Under the pieces are notes generated by a model that did no database searches, was not told the DNA's origin, and worked only from the letters and a program-made list of their open reading frames with translations. Of a stretch of 64,000 bases of DNA, positions 17,797-26,408 are shown one piece after another. Source of the stretch: Parafrankia elaeagni (GTDB taxonomy: Bacteria > Actinomycetota > Actinomycetes > Frankiales > Frankiaceae); NCBI RefSeq assembly GCF_000374165.1, contig NZ_KB893761.1:124800-188799 (forward strand), written 5' to 3'. Position 1 is the first letter of the stretch, and every line of letters begins with the position of its first letter. The translations under genes and the position numbers were made by a program.

Positions 17797-18930
17797 TCAC
17801 ATGGTAGATCCCGGCTCCGCGCGGACGTGGCCGGTTCGGTGTCGGATATCCGCCGTGGGCGTGAGACGGGCCGCGGCGGAGCGCACGACCAGGGCGGCCA
17901 GCACCCGCCGCAGCGCCACGCCCGCGGCGTCCGCGCGGATGCTCACCTCCTCCGGCACCGCCCCGCCGCCGGAGGTGAGGCCGCCGCCCGGCCCGCCGTC
18001 GGTGTGCAGCGGCAGGCCGTCGAGGGTGAACTGCTCCTGCAGCGCGAGGTCCTCGTCGAGCACAGCCTGCTCGAAGCCTGCGGCCTCGGCCAGCCGGGTG
18101 GGATCACCGCCGAGGTCGTCCCGCATGATCCGGGTGTACACGGCCGTCGCGTCGACGTCCTCCGGCTGCAGGCAGAAGAGAATCGTGTTGGTCATACCGG
18201 CGGCGGGGTAGTCGAGCCGCAGCCGCAGCATGAACGGCGGCCGGTAGACGTACGTCGAGACCCGGCGCTGGACGAGCGGGCGCAGCCCCGCCGCCACACC
18301 GGGATCCTCCGGGTTCGAGACATCCTGCTCCAGGCGGACGACGAACCCGGCACCGTCCGCCTGCACGCGGTACGGCCCGACGACGGCCCCCTCCCCGGCG
18401 CCGATGGTGGCGGCGTGGACGAACGGCAGGTGCGCGGCGTCGAGGAAGTTGTCGGCGAGCAGCCCGGCGCAGGCCGTCGTGCGCGTGGTGGGGAGCCAGG
18501 CGCTGTCGAAGCCGGGCTCGTCCGCCTCGGGCAGCTCGACGATGTCGGAGCACGGCTCCTCCGGCGCCAGCCACACCAGGCCGTGGCGCTCGGCGACCCC
18601 CCAGGGGGTGACAGCCCGGGCCCGCCGCGGAGCGGGCACCCCCGGCCCGAGCGCGGGCACCGCGGTGCACTCCCCGGAGGCCGCGAACCGCCAGCCGTGG
18701 TAGCCGCAGACGAGCTCGCCGCCGTCCACCCGGCCCGCCGACAGCGGGGCGAGGCGGTGCGGGCACCGGTCCACGAACGCGGTGAGGCGCCCGTCGAGAC
18801 GGGCCAGCACCCAGTGCTCGCCGAGCAGACGAACACCCAGCGGCGCGTCGGTGATCCCGGACGAACGCGCGACCGGGTGCCAGCCGTGCCGCAGCGCCGG
18901 ATCGACGTTCGTCAGGCGACCGGTCAACAC
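17797..18930 (-). CDS. Rieske non-heme iron oxygenase, alpha subunit
   Basis: Aromatic-ring-hydroxylase type terminal oxygenase, 377 residues. The Rieske [2Fe-2S] motif is CPHRLAPLS then CGYHGWRF (Cys-His, Cys-His). The mononuclear iron site is DNFLDAAHLPFVH, with its Asp expected in the C-terminal half near DEDLALQEQF. No reductase or ferredoxin gene is adjacent. GTG 18930 follows AAGGGGAGC. It is divergent from the xanthine dehydrogenase operon with 217 bases between. In Klebsiella the Rieske protein HpxD, with HpxE, acts in hypoxanthine oxidation, so a purine substrate is plausible; urate is another possibility since no uricase is seen. Both are inference. Confidence 0.88.
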   Translation of the reverse strand: MLTGRLTNVDPALRHGWHPVARSSGITDAPLGVRLLGEHWVLARLDGRLTAFVDRCPHRLAPLSAGRVDGGELVCGYHGWRFAASGECTAVPALGPGVPAPRRARAVTPWGVAERHGLVWLAPEEPCSDIVELPEADEPGFDSAWLPTTRTTACAGLLADNFLDAAHLPFVHAATIGAGEGAVVGPYRVQADGAGFVVRLEQDVSNPEDPGVAAGLRPLVQRRVSTYVYRPPFMLRLRLDYPAAGMTNTILFCLQPEDVDATAVYTRIMRDDLGGDPTRLAEAAGFEQAVLDEDLALQEQFTLDGLPLHTDGGPGGGLTSGGGAVPEEVSIRADAAGVALRRVLAALVVRSAAARLTPTADIRHRTGHVRAEPGSTM

Positions 18931-19147
18931 GCTCCCCTTCCAGGTATTTCACCACCGAAACGATTCGGTGTTTCCGAAAGGCGTCCATCATGTAACGGCA
19001 CACCATTGTCGGTGGTGCTGTGTCGGTGGTGATGCGGGTGGTCCGCCCGGCGTGGCTCAGCTCGCTTTCTTCCGGCCGCGGCCGCGCGGTTCCCGGCCGG
19101 CTGTGGGTTGAACACCGCCGTAACGTCGCGCCACTATCGTCGGCTCC

Positions 19148-20038
19148 ATGACGACGCCCGGTGGTCCGTCGACCGTTCTGCACCGGCCCGGGACGGTCGG
19201 CGAGGCTGTCGCCTCCCTCACCGCCGAGGTGGAGGCCGGCCGGGACGTGCGGTTGCTGGCCGGCGGCACGGACCTCGTCCCCGCGCTGCGCGCCGGGGGC
19301 CGCGGGCCGGCGGCGATCGTCGCGCTGCGCCGGGTGCTCGAGCTGCGGGTGCGCGGCGCCAGCGCGGACGCCCTCACCGTCGGTGCCGGTGTCACCTACG
19401 CCGACCTGGCGGGCTGGTCGCTCGCGCCGGGCCTGGCCGCCGCGTCCCGGGTCGTCGGTTCGGTGCAGATCCGCAACTGCGGAACCGTCGGTGGCGCGCT
19501 CGGCTCCGCCAACCCGCGTGGTGATCTGCTGACGTTCCTCGCCGCCGCCGAGGCGGAGATCCTGCTCGCCTCGGCACGCGGCGCCCGCACGACGGACGTC
19601 GGCGGCTTCCTGCGGGACGGGCCCGCGCCCGGGGAGCTGGTCACCGCGGTGCGGGTGGCCCGCCCGAGCGGTCCGCAGACCTATCTGAAGATCGGCGGCC
19701 GGCAGGCGGCGTTCCCCGCGCTGGTTTCCTGCGCGCTCCTGGTCGACCGGGTGCGTGAGCGGGTCTGCTGCGCCGTCAGCGGCGTGGCCACCGGCCCGTG
19801 GCGGGTCGCGGCGGCCGAGCGGCTGGCCGGCGACGAGGTGGACTGGTCGACCGGGACGGCGCCGCTCGCGCTCGCCCGGCGGTTCGGCGAGCTGGCCGCC
19901 GGCGGCCTGCGCGCCGCGCCGCCGCTGCCGGAGGACCCGCGGCATCCGGCGGACTACCGCGTCCACGCCGCCGGCGTGCTCGCGGCACGCGCCTTCGCCC
20001 GCTGCCTGGCCGGCGTCCGCCGCGGGGACCCGGCGTGA
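19148..20038 (+). CDS. Xanthine dehydrogenase family FAD-binding subunit
   Basis: Medium (FAD) subunit of a molybdenum hydroxylase. FAD-binding motifs are LLAGGTDLVPALRAG near residue 40 and the SVQIRNCGTVGGALGSANPRGD segment near 105-126, followed by the CO-dehydrogenase flavoprotein C-terminal domain (AVSGVATGPWRVAAAERLAG). 296 residues, normal for the family. It passes electrons from the 2Fe-2S subunit to NAD+ or another acceptor. Its TGA overlaps the GTG of the next gene. Confidence 0.93.
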   Translation: MTTPGGPSTVLHRPGTVGEAVASLTAEVEAGRDVRLLAGGTDLVPALRAGGRGPAAIVALRRVLELRVRGASADALTVGAGVTYADLAGWSLAPGLAAASRVVGSVQIRNCGTVGGALGSANPRGDLLTFLAAAEAEILLASARGARTTDVGGFLRDGPAPGELVTAVRVARPSGPQTYLKIGGRQAAFPALVSCALLVDRVRERVCCAVSGVATGPWRVAAAERLAGDEVDWSTGTAPLALARRFGELAAGGLRAAPPLPEDPRHPADYRVHAAGVLAARAFARCLAGVRRGDPA

Positions 20039-20631
20039 GCGCTGGCCCCGCCGGTCCGGTGGACGGCGCAGAGGGAGACGACACCGAGGGCGACGACGGC
20101 TGGGAACCTCTCCAGTACCACCTCAACGTCGACGGAACCCGGCGTGTCGTCTCCGGTGCCCGGCTGGAGGAGTCGCTGCTGACGGTGCTGCGGGAAAGGC
20201 TCGGCGTCACCTCGGTGAAGGACGCCTGCGAGCAGGGCCGGTGTGGTGCCTGCTCCGTGCTGCTCGACGACCGGCTGGTGACGGCCTGCACGGTCCTGGC
20301 CGCCGACGCCGTGGACGCCCGCGTGCTGACCGTCGCCGGGCTCGGTGCGAGCGGCCCGGCGGCCCGGATCCAGGCCGCGTTCCTCGCCCATGGCGCGGTC
20401 CAGTGCGGGTTCTGCACACCGGGCCTGGTTGTGGCCGTCACCGACCTGCTCGGACGCCGTCCCGCCGCCGGAGAGCAGGAGATCCGGGAGGCGCTGGCGG
20501 GGAACATCTGCCGGTGTACCGGCTACGGCCGGATCCTCGCGGCGGTGCGGGACGTCCAGGCCGGCCGGCGGGCTCCCGGTGACAGCGGGGCGCCCGGTGC
20601 CAACGGGGCGCACAGGGCGGGTGGGGCATGA
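20035..20631 (+). CDS. Xanthine dehydrogenase family 2Fe-2S subunit
   Basis: Small subunit with two [2Fe-2S] clusters: plant-ferredoxin-type CEQGRCGACSVLL with a following Cys in TACTVL, and the helical second cluster QCGFCTPG...NICRCTGYG. An acidic N-terminal tail of about 25 residues and a Gly/Ala C-terminal tail are extra. I start at GTG 20035, overlapping the FAD-subunit stop. Overlap with the Mo-subunit ATG at 20628 completes a coupled three-gene unit. Confidence 0.94.
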   Translation: MSAGPAGPVDGAEGDDTEGDDGWEPLQYHLNVDGTRRVVSGARLEESLLTVLRERLGVTSVKDACEQGRCGACSVLLDDRLVTACTVLAADAVDARVLTVAGLGASGPAARIQAAFLAHGAVQCGFCTPGLVVAVTDLLGRRPAAGEQEIREALAGNICRCTGYGRILAAVRDVQAGRRAPGDSGAPGANGAHRAGGA

Positions 20632-22937
20632 CGGGGCGTGCGGGAGTGGTCGGCGGGAACCGCGGAGTCGGGTCCTCGGAGCTCCGCCCGGACGGGGCGG
20701 CCAAGGCCGGCGGGGTCTTCGCCTATGCCGGTGATCTCCAGGTTCCCGGCATGCTGCACGCCCGGACGCTGCGCTCGCCGCACCCGCGGGCGCGGATCGG
20801 GCAGGTCGACACCGCCGCGGCCCGCCGGCTCGCCGGTGTCCTCGCCGTCGTCACCGCGGCGGACGTCCCTGGAGTCGCCACCTACGGGTTGATCAGCGCG
20901 GACCAGCCGGTGTTCGCCGCCACCGAGGCGCGCTACGCGGGCGAGCCCGTGGCCGCGGTGGCCGCGGTCGACGCGGCGACGGCGCGGCGCGCCCTGGCGG
21001 CCATCCGGGTCGCGTACGAGCCGCTCCCGCCGCTCGTCGATCCCGGCCTGGCCGCCGGGCCGGGCGCCGAGCCGGTCCATCCGGACGGCAACATCTACCG
21101 GGAGATCACGCTGACCCACGGGGACCCGTCAGCCGAGGGGCCGGTCGCCGTCGAGGACAGCTATCTCGTCGGCATGCAGGACCAGGCCTTCCTGGCGCCG
21201 GAGGCGGCGCTCGTCGTCCCGGCCGCCGACGGCGGGCTCGACCTGCGGGTGGCCACCCAGTGGCTGCACTCCGACCGGGAGCAGATCGCCGCCTGTCTGG
21301 GGCTGCCCGAAGCACTGGTCAGGCTCGAGCTGGCCGGTGTCGGCGGCGCGTTCGGCGGGCGTGAGGACGTCACCCTGCAGATCCACGGCGCGCTGCTCGC
21401 CCTCGCCACCGGCCGGCCGGTACGGATCGCCTACGACCGGGTCGAGTCGTTCCTGGGGCATCCGCACCGCCACCCGGCGCGGATGTGGTTCCGGCACACC
21501 GCCACCACGGCGGGCGACCTGGTCAGCGTGCACGCACGGATCCTCATGGACGGCGGGGCGTACACGTCGTCGTCGCCCGCGGTGCTCGCGAACGCCGTCA
21601 CCCACGCTGCCGGGCCGTACCGGGTGCCGAACGCGCGGCTCGACGGCACCGTCGTCCGGACGAACAACCCGCCGTGCGGCGCGATGCGGGGGTTCGGTGT
21701 GCCGCAGGTCGCGTTCGGCCACGAGGCGCAGATGGACCGGCTGGCCGATCTGCTGGGCCTGCACCCGGTAGCGCTGCGCACCCGCAACGCCCTGCGGCCG
21801 GGGGATGTGCTGCCGACCGGGCAGATCCTCGGCGCGCCGCTGCCCGTCCGGGAGGCGATCGAGGCGGTGGCGGCGCGTCCGCTGCCCCCGCCGCTCACCG
21901 CCGCGGCCCCGGAGACCGCCCTGCCCGGCGGCCGGGCGACCGCCGCGACCCACAGCCGCGTCCGCCGCGGCGTCGGCTTCGCGCTCGGCTACAAGAACCT
22001 GCTCTTCTCCGAGGGCTTCGACGACGCGTCCACGGCGCGGGCCCGGCTCGCCCTCGACGGCGACGGTGTTCCGTTCGGGACCGTTCACAGCGCGTGCTCG
22101 GAGGTGGGGCAGGGGTTCGTCACCGTCGCCGGGCAGATCGCGCGTACCGAGCTCGGCGTGGAGCGGATCGAGCTGTCGCCGGCGGACACCGGCATCGGCA
22201 GCGCCGGCTCGACCAGCGCCTCCCGGCAGACCTGGATGAGCGGCGGCGCGGTTCGCGGGGCCTGCGTGGCCGTGGTCGACCGGCTGCTCGCCCGGGTGGC
22301 TCGTTCGCTGGGTCTGCCGCCGGAGGTGGTCGAGTCGCCCCGGCGGTCGCTGGTGATCGACGGCGGCGAGATCATCGGCACCGAGACGGGCACCCGGCTC
22401 CCGCTGGCCGAGGCTCTCGCCGCCGGCGGGCCGGTGGAGGCCGAGTACACCTTTCACCACCGGCGCACGACCGCACTGGACGAGCGCGGCCAAGGCGATC
22501 CGCATGTGGCCTTCGCGGCCGCGGCGCACCGCGCGGTGGTCGACGTCGATCTCGATCTCGGCCTGGTCCGGGTCGTCGCGATGGCGCTGGCGCAGGACTG
22601 CGGCACGGTGATCAATCCGCTGTCCCTGCGCGGCCAGGTGGAGGGCGGCACCGCCCAGGGGCTGGGTCTGGCGGTGATGGAGGAACTGGTCACCGTGGGG
22701 GGTGTGGTGACCAACCCGACCCTGCACGACTACCTGCTTCCGACCGCCGCCGACGTGCCCGCCCTCGACTTCGTCGCGCTGACCTACCCGCAGCCGGACG
22801 CCCCCTACGGCGTGAAGGGCGTCGGAGAGGCCCCCACCTGCACGGCGACCGCCGCGGTCGTCGCCGCGATCCGCGACGCCGTCGGCCGCGACCTGCGCCG
22901 CGTACCGGTCCGCCCGGTGGACCTGGTCGACCTGTGA
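20628..22937 (+). CDS. Xanthine dehydrogenase molybdopterin-binding subunit
   Basis: Large catalytic subunit (769 residues) expected to hydroxylate hypoxanthine/xanthine to urate. Family landmarks are VFAYAGDLQVPGMLHA, the Mo-pterin loop GGAFGGREDVT, NNPPCGAMRGFGVPQ (Arg-bearing substrate loop), EVGQGFVTVAGQIA, STSASRQTWMSGGAV, and VKGVGEAPTCTATAAV, whose Glu matches the catalytic base. Substrate is inferred from the adjacent allantoin genes; other molybdenum hydroxylases share the fold. Maturation genes (xdhC-type MobA partner) are not in the window. Confidence 0.92.
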   Translation: MTGRAGVVGGNRGVGSSELRPDGAAKAGGVFAYAGDLQVPGMLHARTLRSPHPRARIGQVDTAAARRLAGVLAVVTAADVPGVATYGLISADQPVFAATEARYAGEPVAAVAAVDAATARRALAAIRVAYEPLPPLVDPGLAAGPGAEPVHPDGNIYREITLTHGDPSAEGPVAVEDSYLVGMQDQAFLAPEAALVVPAADGGLDLRVATQWLHSDREQIAACLGLPEALVRLELAGVGGAFGGREDVTLQIHGALLALATGRPVRIAYDRVESFLGHPHRHPARMWFRHTATTAGDLVSVHARILMDGGAYTSSSPAVLANAVTHAAGPYRVPNARLDGTVVRTNNPPCGAMRGFGVPQVAFGHEAQMDRLADLLGLHPVALRTRNALRPGDVLPTGQILGAPLPVREAIEAVAARPLPPPLTAAAPETALPGGRATAATHSRVRRGVGFALGYKNLLFSEGFDDASTARARLALDGDGVPFGTVHSACSEVGQGFVTVAGQIARTELGVERIELSPADTGIGSAGSTSASRQTWMSGGAVRGACVAVVDRLLARVARSLGLPPEVVESPRRSLVIDGGEIIGTETGTRLPLAEALAAGGPVEAEYTFHHRRTTALDERGQGDPHVAFAAAAHRAVVDVDLDLGLVRVVAMALAQDCGTVINPLSLRGQVEGGTAQGLGLAVMEELVTVGGVVTNPTLHDYLLPTAADVPALDFVALTYPQPDAPYGVKGVGEAPTCTATAAVVAAIRDAVGRDLRRVPVRPVDLVDL

Positions 22938-24349
22938 GCGGGCTGCCTCCGGAGCTGCCGGAGCTGCCCGAGTCGCTTCAGGTGATCCGTTCGAGCCGGG
23001 TCGTGCTGCCGGACGGGGAGCGCCCGGCAGCGGTCCACGTCGCTGCCGGGCGGGTCACCGCCGTCACCGGGCCTGCCGACATCCCGCCGGGCCGCCTGGT
23101 CACCGATCTCGGCAGCCTGGTGCTGATGCCCGGCGTCGTGGACACGCACGTCCACGTCAACGAGCCGGGGCGCACCGACTGGGAGGGCTTCGCCACCGCG
23201 ACCCGGGCCGCCGCCGCCGGCGGCGTCACCACCATCATCGACATGCCGCTGAACGCCATCCCGCCGACCACCTCGGTGCGGGCACTGACTGCCAAGCGGG
23301 CGGCGGCGGCCGGCCAGGTGGCGGTCGACGTCGGCTTCTGGGGCGGCATCATCGGCGCCGACGCCCGTCGCCTCGACGACCTCGCCGCGCTGCACGACAA
23401 CGGGGTGTTCGGTTTCAAGGCGTTCCTCGCCCCGTCCGGTGTCGAGGAGTTCCCCCACGTCAGCCTGGACGTCCTGGCCGCCGCGTCCCGGCACACCGCC
23501 CGGATGGGCGCCCTCACGGTGGTCCACGCGGAGTCGCCGTCCGTCCTCGCCGGTGCACCCCCCGCCGCGGGCCGTGCGTTCGCGAGCTGGCTGCGGTCCC
23601 GGCCACCGGCGGCGGAGCGGGCCGCGGTTGCCGCGCTGGCCGCGCTCGCCGCCTCGACCGGGGCCCGGCTGCACGTGCTGCACCTGGCGGCCGCCGAGGC
23701 GCTCGGGGACATCCTGTCTGCCCGCGAGGCGGGGCTGCCGCTGACCGCGGAGACCTGCCCGCACTACCTGACCTTCGTCGCGGAGGAGGTGCCCGACGGC
23801 GCGACCGCCTTCAAGTGCGCGCCGCCGATCCGCGAGCGCCCGAACCTGGACCTGCTGTGGGACGGCCTGGCCGAGGGCCTGCTCGCCGGCGTCGTCACCG
23901 ACCACTCGCCGTCCACGCCCGCGCTGAAGTCGCTGGACACGGGTGACTTCGGGACGGCCTGGGGCGGTATCGCGTCCGTCCAGCTCGGGCTGTCGGCGGT
24001 GTGGACCCAGGCGCGGCGGCGCGGCCACGGCGTCGCGGACGTCGTGCGGTGGATGTGCGCGGGTCCGGCGGACCTCGCCGGTCTGGGCGCGCCCGGCCTC
24101 GGCACGGAGGGCGCGGGGGCGGCACCCCGCGGATCCAAGGGACGGATCGCCGTCGGCGCGGACGCGGACCTGGTCGTCTTCGACCCGGACGGAAGCTTCC
24201 TCGTCGAACCGTCCCTGTTGCGCCACCGTCATCCGTTGACCCCATACGCTGGGCGAACGCTGGATGGCCTGGTGCTCGCGACCTACCTGCGAGGGCACCG
24301 GGCGGACGGCGACCGGCCGGTCCGCGGCCGGCTGCTCGAACGACCGTAG
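22934..24349 (+). CDS. allB: Allantoinase
   Basis: Cyclic amidohydrolase that opens allantoin to allantoate. Metal ligands are DTHVHVNEPGRTDWEGF; the carbamylated Lys is in GFKAFLAPSGVEEFP; further ligands are VVHAES, LHVLHLAAA and TDHSPSTP, with TAETCPHYLTF diagnostic of the allantoinase/dihydropyrimidinase group. 471 residues. GTG 22934 overlaps the Mo-subunit stop (GTGA), so allantoinase is in one operon with xanthine dehydrogenase. A 36-base gap with AAGGAGC leads to the allantoicase gene. Confidence 0.94.
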   Translation: MSGLPPELPELPESLQVIRSSRVVLPDGERPAAVHVAAGRVTAVTGPADIPPGRLVTDLGSLVLMPGVVDTHVHVNEPGRTDWEGFATATRAAAAGGVTTIIDMPLNAIPPTTSVRALTAKRAAAAGQVAVDVGFWGGIIGADARRLDDLAALHDNGVFGFKAFLAPSGVEEFPHVSLDVLAAASRHTARMGALTVVHAESPSVLAGAPPAAGRAFASWLRSRPPAAERAAVAALAALAASTGARLHVLHLAAAEALGDILSAREAGLPLTAETCPHYLTFVAEEVPDGATAFKCAPPIRERPNLDLLWDGLAEGLLAGVVTDHSPSTPALKSLDTGDFGTAWGGIASVQLGLSAVWTQARRRGHGVADVVRWMCAGPADLAGLGAPGLGTEGAGAAPRGSKGRIAVGADADLVVFDPDGSFLVEPSLLRHRHPLTPYAGRTLDGLVLATYLRGHRADGDRPVRGRLLERP

Positions 24350-24384
24350 GGCCCACCCGCCGCCGCAGCCGAAGGAGCCCCACA

Positions 24385-25950
24385 GTGACCGACGCACCCG
24401 ATCTGACGAATCTCGTCGACCTCGCCGCCGCCCGGTTCGGCGGGTCCGTCGTGGCGGTGAACGACGAGTTCTTCGCCCTCGCCGAACGGATGCTGCTTCC
24501 CGAGGCGCCGGTGACCCGCCCCGGCGTGTTCACCGAGCGGGGCCAGTGGACCGACGGCTGGGAGACCCGGCGCCGCCGGGACGTCCCGCCCGGATCGGAC
24601 TGGGCGATCATCCGTCTCGGGTCGCCCGGCATCGTGCACGCGGTCACCGTCGACACCACCCACTTCACCGGCAACGCGCCGGAGGCGGTCGAGCTGCACG
24701 GCGCCACGCTGGCCGGCTACCCGTCCGCGGAGGAGGTCGCCGAGGACTCGGTCACCTGGGTGCCGCTGGTGGGCCGCACGCCCGTCGCCGCTGACGCGGC
24801 CAACGTGCTGGTCGTTCCGGAGGAGGCCAGGTTCCGCATCAGCCACCTGCGGCTGACCATCCATCCCGACGGCGGGGTGGCCCGGTTGCGGGTGCACGGG
24901 GTGGTCGTCCCGGACCCGCGTCTCCTCGACCGGGTCACCTCGGATCTCGCCGCCGCCTATCTGGGCGGTGTGGTGGTCGCGGCCAGCGACATGCACTACG
25001 GTGACCGGCACAACCTGAACGCCTCCGGCGACGCCCGCGTCATGGGCGAGGGGTGGGAGACCCGGCGCCGGCGCGGGGAGGGGCACGACTGGGCCGTGAT
25101 CCGCCTGGCGACGGAGGGCACTGTCGTGCGGGCGGAGGTCGACACCCGGCACTTCCGCGGCAACGCCCCGCGCGCCGTCGCCCTGTGGGCAGCCAACGCC
25201 CCCGAGACCGGCGACGACGCGCTGGCCGCGGACGGGTTCGCGGCGATCACGGGCTGGCGCCCCCTGTTGCCCCGTACCAGGGTGCAGCCGAACACCCGGC
25301 ACCTGTTCGACCTGGAGGTCCCGGTCGAGGCCACCCACGTCCGTGTCGACGCCGTCCCGGACGGCGGCCTGGCCCGGCTGAGGCTGCTCGGCGCCCCGAC
25401 CGCGGCGGGTCGGGAGGCGCTGGCCATGCGCTGGTTCGACTCGCTGGCCCCGGCCGCGGCCCGCGAGGAGCTGCTGGCCTGCTGCGGCTCCGAGGACTGG
25501 GCCGACGCCGTCACCGCCCGCCGGCCCTTCGGCCGGCTCGCCGCGCTCCTGCCCGCCGCCGAGCAGGAGTGGTGGAACCTGCCGGAGTCGGCCTGGCTCG
25601 AGGCGTTCACCGCCCACCCCCGGATCGGGGAGCGGCCAGGACCCGCGCCGACTCCGCCCACCTCCTCGCGGGCCACCGTGGTCACGATCGACGCCCCGCG
25701 ACGGGAGCAGGCCGCGCTCGAGCAGGCGAGCGAGGAGATACGGGCCGCGTTCACCGAGGGGAACGCCTCCTACGAAGATCGTTTTGGTTTCATCTTCCTG
25801 GTCCGTGCCGCCGGGCGTGGCGCGGAGGAGATGTTGGCCCTGTTGCGGGAGAGGATGGCCAACGACCCGGCCGCGGAACTTCGCGTGGCCGCCGGTCAGC
25901 AGGCCGAGATCACGGCGCTGCGGCTCAGCCACCTGATCACCGGCGGCTGA
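24385..25950 (+). CDS. Allantoicase fused to OHCU decarboxylase
   Basis: One 521-residue chain with two enzymes. Residues 1-350 are allantoicase: two homologous beta-jelly-roll repeats, each with GWETRRRR (25 residues after DL-A), W(A)IIRLG, VDTTHFTGNAPEAVELHG and VDTRHFRGNAPRAVALWA. It cleaves allantoate to urea and ureidoglycolate. Residues 355-521 are 2-oxo-4-hydroxy-4-carboxy-5-ureidoimidazoline decarboxylase (UraD): LLACCGSEDWADAVTARRPF, AHPRIGER with the catalytic His, and SYEDRFGFIFLVRAAGRG. GTG 24385 follows AAGGAG. The fusion joins steps that lie on either side of allantoinase. Confidence 0.92.
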   Translation: MTDAPDLTNLVDLAAARFGGSVVAVNDEFFALAERMLLPEAPVTRPGVFTERGQWTDGWETRRRRDVPPGSDWAIIRLGSPGIVHAVTVDTTHFTGNAPEAVELHGATLAGYPSAEEVAEDSVTWVPLVGRTPVAADAANVLVVPEEARFRISHLRLTIHPDGGVARLRVHGVVVPDPRLLDRVTSDLAAAYLGGVVVAASDMHYGDRHNLNASGDARVMGEGWETRRRRGEGHDWAVIRLATEGTVVRAEVDTRHFRGNAPRAVALWAANAPETGDDALAADGFAAITGWRPLLPRTRVQPNTRHLFDLEVPVEATHVRVDAVPDGGLARLRLLGAPTAAGREALAMRWFDSLAPAAAREELLACCGSEDWADAVTARRPFGRLAALLPAAEQEWWNLPESAWLEAFTAHPRIGERPGPAPTPPTSSRATVVTIDAPRREQAALEQASEEIRAAFTEGNASYEDRFGFIFLVRAAGRGAEEMLALLRERMANDPAAELRVAAGQQAEITALRLSHLITGG

Positions 25951-26020
25951 CGGCCCGGCGCCCTGCTCCCGGCTCCGGAACGAGGGCGCCGCGGGCGGGC
26001 GTGCCGGGCGGCGGCCGGAG

Positions 26021-26359
26021 ATGGTGGTGTGCGTGAGCCTGTCAACCCATGTCCTGGACACCGGCTCGGGCCGGCCGGCGGTTGACGTCCCGGTCCGGCT
26101 CGAACGGGCCGTGCTGACCCTTGACGGTGCGGTGAAGGGCTGGCGCCCGGTCGCCGAGACGGTCACCGACGGGGACGGCCGGGCAACGGACCTGCCCGCC
26201 GACAGCACCGGCACCTGGCGGCTGATCTTCGACACCGCGCACCACTCGGAGTTCCACCCCGAGGTCGCGATCGTCTTCGTGATCAGGGACGCGTCCGAGC
26301 ACCACCACGTTCCGCTGTTGCTGGCGCCCTACGGTTACACCACCTACCGCGGCAGCTGA
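26021..26359 (+). CDS. uraH: 5-hydroxyisourate hydrolase (transthyretin-like)
   Basis: Converts 5-hydroxyisourate to OHCU, the substrate of the UraD domain encoded just upstream. The N-terminal STHVLDTGSGRPA carries the active-site His, VRLERA the middle segment, and the C terminus ends YGYTTYRGS, the diagnostic YRGS tail. About 108-112 residues. ATG 26021 and GTG 26033 are both possible starts; homologues favour the second. Last gene of the plus-strand purine operon. Confidence 0.94.
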   Translation: MVVCVSLSTHVLDTGSGRPAVDVPVRLERAVLTLDGAVKGWRPVAETVTDGDGRATDLPADSTGTWRLIFDTAHHSEFHPEVAIVFVIRDASEHHHVPLLLAPYGYTTYRGS

Positions 26360-26408
26360 AACCGAGGCCGGCCCCGTGCCGGCTGGTCAGGGGCCTGGCT
26401 GGTCCTGG

